This document shows, one piece after another, positions 1 through 7,202 of a stretch of 21,445 nt of DNA. Location: the IMG/VR virus record IMGVR_UViG_3300030110_000912, positions 1,347 through 22,791 of that record; one strand, written 5' to 3'. A model generated the notes under the pieces. That model saw only the letters and a list, made by a program, of their open reading frames with translations. It was not told the origin of the DNA and ran no database searches. Each line of letters opens with the position of its first letter. The stretch's first letter is position 1. Origin of the DNA: a virus. Both the position numbers and the translations under genes were made by a program.

Positions 1-16
1 TCTGAGAGGCAAGAAC

Positions 17-562
17 ATGAGTGACGAGGAGATGGAGTCGAACAGAGCGAACAACAGACTTCGGGCTATTCAACGACTTGAGAGAGGCAAGGCGAGGATG
101 AGTGGGCATGAGCCATTGACTAGAGAGCAATACGAAGCAGAAGCAGACAGGATGGGTGCTATGCACGAGAGAGGTGGCCGTAGAATTGCCCCATTCTATG
201 CACCAACTCCAGAAGCCCCTCCAGAAGAAGAGGCTGCACCAGAAGAAATAGATAGAAACGACATCGTAGAGAGGTCAGAGCCATGGACTGTCGTCGAGAA
301 TCCCTTCGTCAACCCATTCTATTCTGAGAACGCCTTCACTCTCAGAAAGGAACCCGCTCCACAGGCCGAGGTCGAGCATTCAATCATAGACGACTACATC
401 GCCAAGGACTTAACACCCGAAAGCGAGATTGAGGTATCCGGCTTTGATACGGTTGAGGGCGACGATCTTTCTCTATTGCCCGCATCCGTGTTTGCCAAGA
501 GCAACCCCGTGGGCGATGACATGAGTCTATTGCCATCGGGGTGGAACGCAGATGTCGAATGA
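17..562 (+). CDS. Acidic, probably disordered protein upstream of terminase; unknown
   Basis: I do not recognise a family for this 181-residue protein. The first ~60 residues are charged and likely helical (many Arg, Glu, Met). A Pro/Glu-rich linker follows at about 63-80, then an acidic tail. The tail carries a short internal repeat, GDDLSLLP at residues 148-155 and GDDMSLLP at 166-173, 18 residues apart. A GAGAGG ribosome-binding site (4-9) precedes the ATG. The end overlaps the terminase start by 11 nt, implying coupled translation. The position directly before the large terminase is where a small terminase (DNA-recognition subunit) often lies. However, I see no helix-turn-helix, so that role is only a positional guess. 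A TGA at 3-5 may end the preceding gene. Confidence 0.75.
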   Translation: MSDEEMESNRANNRLRAIQRLERGKARMSGHEPLTREQYEAEADRMGAMHERGGRRIAPFYAPTPEAPPEEEAAPEEIDRNDIVERSEPWTVVENPFVNPFYSENAFTLRKEPAPQAEVEHSIIDDYIAKDLTPESEIEVSGFDTVEGDDLSLLPASVFAKSNPVGDDMSLLPSGWNADVE

Positions 563-1970
563 AACGATGCTTGAACTGACAAGCAAAGTCGATTGGGAGA
601 TGGGGCGACGCGACTTCCGCTTCTTCTTTGAGGACATATGCGGTTTCCAGTTGGCGAACTTCCACAAAGAGTGGTATGAGAACGCAGAGAAGCATAACAA
701 GATATGCGTCATAGCGAGTCGTGACCATGGCAAGTCTGTTTTCTTCAGAGTGTACCTATTGTGGAAGATGGCTTACAATCCCGGTACGGAAGTCCTGTTC
801 TTCAGCCACAGTCAACATCAGTCCATAGATCACATGGCTAAGTTGGATGAATTGATAATGATGACACCTGCTTTGGCTCATCTGAAACCAGTAAGAGGAT
901 GGGCGAAGCAGTTGTTCAAGATGTCTAACAAGTCATCCATCCGTGCTATGTCAATCGGCAAGGCCGTTCGTGGGGCGCACCCTGACATAGTGATTCTCGA
1001 TGACATACTATCTAGTGAGGCAGACACTCAACTGAAGTCCATATCCACATGGTTCTATACCGCTTTGCTACCAGTCCTCCACCACACGGCCCAACTCTGC
1101 GTGGTGGGGACACCATTCTCTTTCACAGACCTGTATGCTGAACTTAGGGGACTTGAGGGATACTGCGTTGGAGAGTATCCTGCAATTAATGAAACGACAG
1201 GTGAACCGCTATGGCCTGAGCGATGGAATCTCGATGCTCTGAATACGAGAAGGGGCGAGATGACATCCATAGCGTTCACTCGTGAGTACCTATGCAAACC
1301 GATAGCAAGCGAAGCAAGCCTATTCCCAGAAGAAGTATTGGAACAGGTCAAGGACGAAACCCTTGCACTCTCATATTATCCAGAACCGGATGTGGCTTTG
1401 AATTACTACATTGGATGGGATCCTGCAATCAGCGCAGACAGGCGAGCCGACTATACTTGCATGATAGTCATAGGTATGGATGAGAACAGACACAAGCGAG
1501 TCGTCCACGTTCATCATGAGAAGAACATGGATTTCAATCAACAAATAAGCAAAATCATTGAGTTAAACACTCGATTCAATCCTGTTATAATTGAACTAGA
1601 GACTAACAACTTCGCTATGGCATTCAACCAAGTCCTTCAAGAAATCAGCGATTTGCCCATCAAGCCATTCAATATGAGCCGCATGAAGAAAGAGGCTCTT
1701 ATTCACACCCTTCAACTTCACTTTGAGCAACGTCACCTGCTAATACCATACAAAGACGAAGGCTCCACGAGGCGTCATATGAATACGCTGCTGAATGAAT
1801 TATCCATGTTCACCATGTTGGATAATGGCAAGATGGAAAGTCTTGGGGCGCATGACGACATGGTGATTGCTCTTGCATTATCGGTACAAGCGACCAAGGA
1901 ATATAGGGAGAATATAATAGTCCTAGATGGTGAGATATGGCAGAATAGGTTGGGGTGGGCCGGTGCATAA
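552..1970 (+). CDS. terL: Terminase large subunit (packaging ATPase and nuclease)
   Basis: This 472-residue motor cuts concatemeric genomes and pumps DNA through the portal. The ATPase half has a Walker A-type loop ASRDHGKS (residues 55-62), a Walker B VILDD (147-151) and a coupling segment VVGTP (184-188). The linker carries the family-typical REYLCKP (244-250). The C-terminal RNase H-like nuclease half shows the expected acidic residues: D290 in IGWDP, E348/E350 in IIELE, and D435/D436 in GAHDD. Length is normal for the family and the gene looks intact, so I expect an active enzyme. The ATG at 552 has GGGGTGG about 6 nt upstream and overlaps the previous gene. The next gene overlaps its stop by 8 nt if the GTG at 1963 is used. 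Confidence 0.95.
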   Translation: MSNETMLELTSKVDWEMGRRDFRFFFEDICGFQLANFHKEWYENAEKHNKICVIASRDHGKSVFFRVYLLWKMAYNPGTEVLFFSHSQHQSIDHMAKLDELIMMTPALAHLKPVRGWAKQLFKMSNKSSIRAMSIGKAVRGAHPDIVILDDILSSEADTQLKSISTWFYTALLPVLHHTAQLCVVGTPFSFTDLYAELRGLEGYCVGEYPAINETTGEPLWPERWNLDALNTRRGEMTSIAFTREYLCKPIASEASLFPEEVLEQVKDETLALSYYPEPDVALNYYIGWDPAISADRRADYTCMIVIGMDENRHKRVVHVHHEKNMDFNQQISKIIELNTRFNPVIIELETNNFAMAFNQVLQEISDLPIKPFNMSRMKKEALIHTLQLHFEQRHLLIPYKDEGSTRRHMNTLLNELSMFTMLDNGKMESLGAHDDMVIALALSVQATKEYRENIIVLDGEIWQNRLGWAGA

Positions 1971-3219
1971 GGACTACCTAAGACCCGTTTGGGGAGTGGA
2001 GGATTTAGTGTCATCATTGAAAAAGAGCAATCCAGAATTGGATGCGGCTAAGTTGGAAGCCGAAACCGCTCAGAAGAAAGTAGATTCTCTTCAACAAGCA
2101 GCCAATACACCTCCGGTTCCAGATCCTCGGCAAGGAGCCGAAGTAGGGGAAACAGGGATAGGGGGTTCACAAGGAGGAGATGAGACAGGCGCGGCATTGC
2201 CCGATAAGGCTCCATTACCACCAGAAGAGAAACTCGCGTCACTAGATAAATTCTGGTTCATGGATAACTTCGGTATGACTGGTCGAGAAGTAACCGACTT
2301 GCTAATCAAGACTAGGAACAACAAGGCCCTCGATGCCATACAGCCCCTTCTTAAGATGGAGAAGCAAGCAATCCTCGCTAGTTTTGTTGGCGTATCGCCC
2401 TCTCTCATCTATGACGTTCCATTGACCGATCGTGATTATGATTGTTTGAACACTAATGCGAAGAGGTTAGATTTGCCTTTCCGGCGTTTCGTAAAATCAT
2501 GGGAATCATCAGATGAAGATGGTAAGGCCCTTGCGTTGAAAGAATGGCGTAAGACCGTAGATGAAGAGGAGAGACTTTCAAACAGAGAAAGAAACATCCT
2601 TTTCAAATGCAGAGAGACTCTTTACAACAGGGGTGCTTTGAATGCTCAGACACTCAAGACATATGGTGTGAAGGCAAGTCCCGCCGAAATATCATCTCTA
2701 ATCAAATCTCATGGCTTCCTTTTCGATATAATCTCAGTAGGGCAATTCAGCAAGAGCCAAGGCAGGGGTTTGTTCTATGACATCAGGAGGAGGGACGTTC
2801 TCCTCAAGGACTCTGATAGATTCTTAGCCGGTCTGCTTGAAAACGGTGCAATCTTCAAGATGGATGCTTTATTGAATCCACGCATAGAGATACAATTTAA
2901 TGCGCCGACCGCACCATGGTATGCCTCTGCTTTAGTCAAGGAGTTAGAAGTGTCTAGTATCGAAGCCAAGGGCAAGGGGTTGTTGATTAGTGGAGAGGTT
3001 GCCGTTAAGGCTGCTTTGACCAAAGCAGAGCCACATTTGAACGGTCACTCTCCTGATGCCATGAAAATGCTGAAGGCTATGAAGGGCGACGAGGATGCTC
3101 TACTTGTGATGGCATATGACGGCATGGGGCAGGATGATCAGATAAAACTCCTCAAAAAGCATAACCTGTCCGATGAGGACATGACCGGGTTGAGGGAGAT
3201 GGTGATGTCAAGTGGTTGA
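1963..3219 (+). CDS. Packaging-cluster protein with degenerate LAGLIDADG-like domain
   Basis: About 418 residues from GTG 1963. That start has GGTGG 4-5 nt upstream and overlaps the terminase stop by 8 nt, like the next junction. The frame is open from ATG 1927, and GTG 2008 behind a GGAGG site is another candidate start. The N-terminus is a charged helix followed by a Pro/Gly-rich linker (nt 2107-2220), and the middle is mostly helical. At nt 2821-3087 the pattern resembles a LAGLIDADG homing endonuclease repeat: FLAGLLENGAIF, then PRIEIQF, then LLISGEVAVKAAL and a helix around EPHLNGHSPDAMKML. The usual catalytic acidic residue before the last Gly of the motif is not present in register, so cleavage activity is doubtful. 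The location between terminase and portal suggests either a domesticated endonuclease or a structural protein. Its function is unknown. Confidence 0.8.
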   Translation: MHKDYLRPVWGVEDLVSSLKKSNPELDAAKLEAETAQKKVDSLQQAANTPPVPDPRQGAEVGETGIGGSQGGDETGAALPDKAPLPPEEKLASLDKFWFMDNFGMTGREVTDLLIKTRNNKALDAIQPLLKMEKQAILASFVGVSPSLIYDVPLTDRDYDCLNTNAKRLDLPFRRFVKSWESSDEDGKALALKEWRKTVDEEERLSNRERNILFKCRETLYNRGALNAQTLKTYGVKASPAEISSLIKSHGFLFDIISVGQFSKSQGRGLFYDIRRRDVLLKDSDRFLAGLLENGAIFKMDALLNPRIEIQFNAPTAPWYASALVKELEVSSIEAKGKGLLISGEVAVKAALTKAEPHLNGHSPDAMKMLKAMKGDEDALLVMAYDGMGQDDQIKLLKKHNLSDEDMTGLREMVMSSG

Positions 3220-4747
3220 TGAAAAGAGAATGGAGAGAGTATTCTCTGCAATCGGCGTGGACATGGAACGCCACTCGACTCCTGTTCCATCCATGCCGTT
3301 GTTCACTCAGGGTGTCCAAGAACCTCCACTCTTGCAAGGAATAACCATACCTGCACTCTATGCTGCTGCATACGAATGCATGGTTCTTCGTTCCATACTT
3401 CAGCACCTATCCGTAGAGACATTTAGAAAAGGGTGGGATTGGAAGGCCAAATTCGTATGCAAATGCACCGAATGCGGAGAAGAGTACCAACAGCAAGTCG
3501 ATATGTGCAAGACCTGCGAAGGCGAGGTTAGGAAACCAGATCGAGGGCAAATAGAGTATGCTGATGCCATATTGGACAATAACAACCGCATGACTCAGAA
3601 TTTCCTAGAAGTCCTCAGAGAGGTAGAGATGGATCTCAACATAGTCGATGATGCCTACATAATCCTGACGAAGGAGTATTTCGTTGACCCAAAGTCTCAG
3701 CAACCAGCGTTTTTCAGAATCAAGGAAGTATCACGCGCAGACCCCATATTCATGCGTATCCTATCTGACAAGAGAGGAATAAGGGGTGGGACGCAATACA
3801 CCAGTCTGCTAGACAGGTCATTCAGAACGAGCGATTCTACCGACAAGTGTCCTATCTCTGGTATGCCAGTAGTCCCTGTTCATTACATCAACCTAGCAGG
3901 TGTGGGCAACGGGCAGGTCTATACTGAGGGAGAAGTCATACACATTAGCAAGTGGTCGCCATCCAAGTTGTATGGTCGAAGCCCTGTTGCTACTATGTGG
4001 AGACAAGTGAATACACTCATTGCTATGGACAACTACGTCTATTCAGCATACCAGAAGAGGCGAATGCCCCGTGGCGTCATGGTAATCAAGTCGTCTAACA
4101 TGGAGACTGTGGAGAGGACGGCTAGGAATATCCAAGAGCATCTTGAGCGTGACCCGAACTATGTGCCGACAATCGGTGTCGAAACTGAGTCTGGTCGTGG
4201 CGGACTAGAGTATGTCCGAATGATGGATACTCTTGAGGAATTGCAGTATATTCCAATCAAGGATGACATCAGACAACGCATATCTGCATACTATGGAGTA
4301 TCCAACGTATTCATGAATGACGTTTCTGGAGGGGGTCTGAACAACGAAGGAATGCAAATCGTAGTCAGCAACAGGGCAATCTCATATGCTCAGTCCGTGT
4401 ATAACCGTGTCATATTCCCTATGATAATGGATGCATTTGACATCACCGAGTGGACACTCACTCTGACTCCACACGAAGAAGAGGACGAAATCATGCAACT
4501 CCGCAGGGACGAGATGGCTATCCGCAACATGATGCAGATGAAGCAATCCGGTTACGAGGCCAAGTTAAGAGATCAGATAGACGACAAATTCCTCAACTTC
4601 GATTACAGGGAACCTTCTGAAGAGGAGATAGCCGCCAAGCAAGCAGAGGCCGCAGCCGCGCAAGGTGGTGGGGGCGCACCTCCTCCGGGTGGCGCACCTC
4701 CTCCGGGCGGTGGCGCACCTCCTCCACAAGGAGGCCCTCCTAAATGA
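3212..4747 (+). CDS. Portal protein with a zinc-ribbon insertion
   Basis: This 511-residue protein should form the ring at the capsid vertex through which DNA passes. Portal-like segments include HISKWSPSKLYGRSPV, followed by helix NTLIAMDNYVYSAYQKRR. Further on are IPIKDDIRQRISAYYGVS and the C-terminal NNEGMQIVVSNRAISYAQS, all resembling SPP1/HK97-type portals. Unusually, residues 83-102 hold CxC, CTEC and CKTC (C83, C85, C88, C99, C102), a likely zinc ribbon inserted near the N-terminus. The tail is low-complexity, with repeats of GAPPP/GGG (nt 4666-4740). The GTG at 3212 is chosen because GGTGAT, the ideal complement of the 16S rRNA 3' end, lies 5 nt upstream. It overlaps the previous stop by 8 nt and the next gene by 4 nt (ATGA). 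Confidence 0.9.
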   Translation: MVDEKRMERVFSAIGVDMERHSTPVPSMPLFTQGVQEPPLLQGITIPALYAAAYECMVLRSILQHLSVETFRKGWDWKAKFVCKCTECGEEYQQQVDMCKTCEGEVRKPDRGQIEYADAILDNNNRMTQNFLEVLREVEMDLNIVDDAYIILTKEYFVDPKSQQPAFFRIKEVSRADPIFMRILSDKRGIRGGTQYTSLLDRSFRTSDSTDKCPISGMPVVPVHYINLAGVGNGQVYTEGEVIHISKWSPSKLYGRSPVATMWRQVNTLIAMDNYVYSAYQKRRMPRGVMVIKSSNMETVERTARNIQEHLERDPNYVPTIGVETESGRGGLEYVRMMDTLEELQYIPIKDDIRQRISAYYGVSNVFMNDVSGGGLNNEGMQIVVSNRAISYAQSVYNRVIFPMIMDAFDITEWTLTLTPHEEEDEIMQLRRDEMAIRNMMQMKQSGYEAKLRDQIDDKFLNFDYREPSEEEIAAKQAEAAAAQGGGGAPPPGGAPPPGGGAPPPQGGPPK

Positions 4748-5037
4748 GCGCATTTGAGAGTGCATGGGGCCTTGTCAAATCCATGGAACTCCGACAAGCC
4801 AAGCACACCACTCGTGGCACGGAATTGAAACCACTCAAGGAAATGGATCATGGTGAGCAAGCAAGGGGCAGCAAGTCTCCCGAACACATGAAGAGGCATG
4901 ATGGGGCATCAAGCCGAGGCAAGAAGGGAGACAAGCGAGACAAGGGCATGGGTGGAAAGAAAATCAGCAATGCAGATGATGCCATTAGTCGTATTGACCG
5001 TAAATTCTCAGGTAGCGAAAGGGGTAATTCTCATTAA
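4744..5037 (+). CDS. Small basic protein with N-terminal SAWxxVK motif; unknown
   Basis: Ninety-seven residues, strongly basic and hydrophilic (a run of Lys, Arg, Gly and Asp between residues 45 and 75), with no recognised fold. The first residues, MSAFESAWGLVKSM, closely resemble the start of the protein at 5418 (MTFSSAWNIVKMG). The two proteins are otherwise unlike each other. The start codon overlaps the portal stop as ATGA, and AAGGAGG lies about 9 nt upstream, so it is co-translated with the portal. A virion-internal or scaffold-associated DNA-binding role would fit the charge but is a guess. Confidence 0.75.
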   Translation: MSAFESAWGLVKSMELRQAKHTTRGTELKPLKEMDHGEQARGSKSPEHMKRHDGASSRGKKGDKRDKGMGGKKISNADDAISRIDRKFSGSERGNSH

Positions 5038-5039
5038 GC

Positions 5040-5408
5040 ATGGTTTTTCTAAGGGACATGAGCGACATGAGTGAAGACCAGTTATTCAGCCTCAAGAAGA
5101 TGGATCCTATGGCTCGCAGAGCATTGGCATCAGTCGAGGCAATGCAAAAAGCGATTGACCACAATAACAGAGATGACATAGAGAAGCACCTCGGTGATGC
5201 AAAGAACGCATTAGAGATGCTATCTGATGACTTGGGACTCTATGACAGGCTCGCCAAGACCGTGGAAACGACTGATACACAAGTCGGCCAGATTCTAAAG
5301 TTCGATAACACCGAAGGCAACTTATCTGCCAACGACGGTGCTATCGCCCTCGGTGTCGTCCGTGCGGGCAGGACTGACAAAATCTTCCGTCCGCACACGG
5401 TATATTGA
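5040..5408 (+). CDS. Small helical, acidic protein; unknown
   Basis: 122 residues with no recognised family. Residues 10-75 are predicted mostly helical (leucine, alanine and glutamate rich, with MEKxL-type spacing). The C-terminal 40 residues look beta-like and end in RTDKIFRPHTVY. The gene starts 2 nt after the preceding stop. In-frame ATGs at 5058 and 5067 are alternative starts, the former behind AAGGG with very short spacing. It belongs to the group of small genes between portal and protease, where minor head proteins or scaffold partners are often encoded. Confidence 0.7.
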   Translation: MVFLRDMSDMSEDQLFSLKKMDPMARRALASVEAMQKAIDHNNRDDIEKHLGDAKNALEMLSDDLGLYDRLAKTVETTDTQVGQILKFDNTEGNLSANDGAIALGVVRAGRTDKIFRPHTVY

Positions 5409-5417
5409 GGGAAAAGA

Positions 5418-5621
5418 ATGACATTCAGTTCTGCTTGGAATATAGTCAAAATGGGCGACTATGAATATCCGAGGGAACTTTGCTGTGGGATTACTGAAAA
5501 TCAAGCCGCAGAACAATCTTGGAACTTCTGCCCTTTCTGTGGCGAAACAGTCCCTTCAGAAGTCGTAGCAAATTATGAAACGGTCATGAGTGGTCATCCT
5601 GAAGTGGAGGGCGAATCATGA
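5418..5621 (+). CDS. Small zinc-ribbon protein with SAWxxVK N-terminus
   Basis: 67 residues. Cysteines C22 and C23, then C38 and C41 in FCPFCGE, form a likely one-metal zinc ribbon. The N-terminus MTFSSAWNIVKMG matches that of the protein at 4744. GAGGGAAAAG precedes the ATG, and the stop overlaps the next start (ATGA at 5618). The protein is too small to be an enzyme and is most likely a structural or adaptor protein. No specific function can be assigned. Confidence 0.75.
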   Translation: MTFSSAWNIVKMGDYEYPRELCCGITENQAAEQSWNFCPFCGETVPSEVVANYETVMSGHPEVEGES

Positions 5622-6094
5622 CATGGAGTTCAAACGGTTCTGTCGCGGACAGACTCCGAGCGTTGAAGTTCCGTGATTCCATTACACCACAGATTCTTCT
5701 CAAGCAAGAAGAAGACCCCATGGGTATGATGAATGCGGGTCTTCAGAATGTTCAACCCCCAACAGCCGAGGCAGCAGGTGGCATACCCGGTATGGGAAAA
5801 CCACCGAAGTCGGATGTAGGCATCGGCCTCGACTCGCTCCTTGAGCCATTCTCCATGATGGATCAGAACATAGCACAGGTCAAACTACTCATCGACCAGC
5901 AAGGCGTAGCCGGTGTATTGCCCCAACCCCTTGAGGATTTGGAGAATGACCTATTGGATTTAGAGCAAATCTTAACAAAAATCAAGCAAGGCATCAGGAG
6001 AATGGGAGCGCAACACGCATCTCTTGGTCAGCACGATGCTAGCCAGAGCGTTGGCCCTGCTGCCAATCAGATGATGATGGGAGGTGGGATGTGA
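5618..6094 (+). CDS. Met/Gly-rich small protein with helical core; unknown
   Basis: 158 residues. The N-terminus MTWSSNGSVADRLRALKF leads to a LLKQEEDPMGMM segment (residues 27-38), a Pro/Gly linker, and a helical stretch around 70-130 with regular Leu/Ile spacing (PLEDLENDLLDLEQIL). It ends in a Met/Gly-rich tail (MMMGGGM). The LLKxxEDPxxMM segment reappears in the next protein (residues 37-48 there). Translation is coupled at both ends: ATGA with the preceding gene, and a 1-nt overlap with the next if ATG 6094 is used. A scaffold-like or minor head protein is possible; the family is not recognised. Confidence 0.7.
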   Translation: MTWSSNGSVADRLRALKFRDSITPQILLKQEEDPMGMMNAGLQNVQPPTAEAAGGIPGMGKPPKSDVGIGLDSLLEPFSMMDQNIAQVKLLIDQQGVAGVLPQPLEDLENDLLDLEQILTKIKQGIRRMGAQHASLGQHDASQSVGPAANQMMMGGGM

Positions 6095-6423
6095 TGAGTG
6101 ACGAGGAAACCCAAGAGTCCCTAAGCATGGTCGAGGATTTGATTGCAGAGGTCAAAGTCCTCAAGGCTCGTGTCGAGAACCTAGAGTCCGAGAATGACCT
6201 ACTAATCAAAAATCAAGAAGACCCTGCGATAATGATGAGGAAGGCTGGATGGATTTCCATAGTCACGCCCCATGCAGCAGAAACATTCGACCCATTGAAT
6301 AGGGATACCGAAGCCACTAGCGCAACCGTTGGCCCGTTCTCAGGTAGCGGTGACATGATTACGAAGTCTCGCTTTGACGAAATCCAAGAATGGGAAGATG
6401 CAGAAAGGGAGATGAGGCAATGA
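6094..6423 (+). CDS. Short coiled-coil protein; unknown
   Basis: 109 residues from ATG 6094. A GTG directly before it (6091) is in frame, but the GAGGTGG site at 6081-6087 sits at better distance from the ATG. Residues 13-38 form a clear heptad coiled coil (VEDLIAEVKVLKARVENL), so the protein probably oligomerises. It is followed by LLIKNQEDPAIMM (36-48), shared with the preceding protein, and an unrecognised C-terminal part ending in an acidic helix. The stop overlaps the following start as ATGA. Role unknown. Confidence 0.7.
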   Translation: MSDEETQESLSMVEDLIAEVKVLKARVENLESENDLLIKNQEDPAIMMRKAGWISIVTPHAAETFDPLNRDTEATSATVGPFSGSGDMITKSRFDEIQEWEDAEREMRQ

Positions 6424-7193
6424 GATATTTTGACCCAATAAAAGATACACCAGAAGGCAAACTACTGTCAATCGTGAGAGACATCGAGAAAGCCGTGGGG
6501 ATAACGAAGAATATGACTTGCATGGAGTGCGAGGATACAGAAATCGGTTGCCCATCATGCAAGCCAAAGAACGTAAAGAAAGAAGTCAGGAACAAGGACA
6601 AGGCAGACTTGGATGATGACGGCAAGTTGTCAGGTTATGAGAAGAAGCGAGGCAAGGCTATCGAGGCCGCAATGGGCGAGGATCCTCTGAAAGCCGACAT
6701 GAGTGAGAAGGACGAGTATTGCAAAAAGCACTTCGGATGCAAATACTCCGAGTGTTCAGCAGAACAAAAGGCACAATGCGACAGGGAGTGCGGCAAGGTT
6801 GCGAAGTCCGATTTTACATCTGATTTCATCCAGAAGTATATCCAAGAGAGATCAGGGGATAACGTCAAACCCATGTTCATGGAAATTTCAGGCAAGACAG
6901 AGATACCTGCATCGGGATACCAAGGCAATCAACACCTTCCATATACCGAAGATGCTCCTGAGTCTAAGGCAGTTAGCGAGGTCTTCAAGATGCCATCCGT
7001 AGCACAAACGGGTTATGATGCAAATGCCTCTTCGCTACATATGCATTACAATGATGGTGGAACGGGAGGCTCGATGTATCGTGATAAGGTCGAAGAGTCC
7101 TTGGCTACTATCAAGAAGGAAGCCAATGCAGGGCAACTCGGATTGATTGAGGAAATCGCGGGGAAGATTGAGCAACTCTATACCCGCCTATGA
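6420..7193 (+). CDS. Zinc-ribbon plus EF-hand protein; unknown
   Basis: 257 residues from ATG 6420, chosen because it overlaps the previous stop as ATGA. The frame is open about 30 nt further upstream. Visible elements in order: a four-cysteine zinc ribbon CMEC...CPSC (C34, C37, C44, C47); a textbook EF-hand calcium loop DLDDDGKLSGYE (residues 63-74, acidic residues at loop positions 1, 3, 5 and 12, Gly at 6) followed by a basic helix; and a second Cys cluster (C101, C107, C112, C120, C124). The ~125-residue remainder, rich in Tyr/Gly/His, ends in a helix around IGLIEEIAGKIEQLY-type sequence (approximate reading). The 1101-residue protein follows after 9 nt. Metal binding is well supported by the motifs, but the biological role is unknown. 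A minor virion or assembly protein is likely from context. Confidence 0.75.
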   Translation: MRYFDPIKDTPEGKLLSIVRDIEKAVGITKNMTCMECEDTEIGCPSCKPKNVKKEVRNKDKADLDDDGKLSGYEKKRGKAIEAAMGEDPLKADMSEKDEYCKKHFGCKYSECSAEQKAQCDRECGKVAKSDFTSDFIQKYIQERSGDNVKPMFMEISGKTEIPASGYQGNQHLPYTEDAPESKAVSEVFKMPSVAQTGYDANASSLHMHYNDGGTGGSMYRDKVEESLATIKKEANAGQLGLIEEIAGKIEQLYTRL

Positions 7194-7202
7194 GGTGGGG
7201 AT

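Noticed and set aside
1292-1483. Additional + strand frame inside terminase
   Set aside because: It overlaps the conserved nuclease region of terminase in another frame and has no motif or ribosome-binding site.
4565-4899. Minus-strand frames over the GAPPP-coding segment
   Set aside because: They are produced by the repetitive GC-rich portal tail. The + strand frame is supported by portal homology and the ATGA overlap.
6703-7002. Overlapping + strand frame within the EF-hand protein gene
   Set aside because: Ser/Arg-rich shadow; the other frame carries the coherent Cys and EF-hand motifs and the coupled start.
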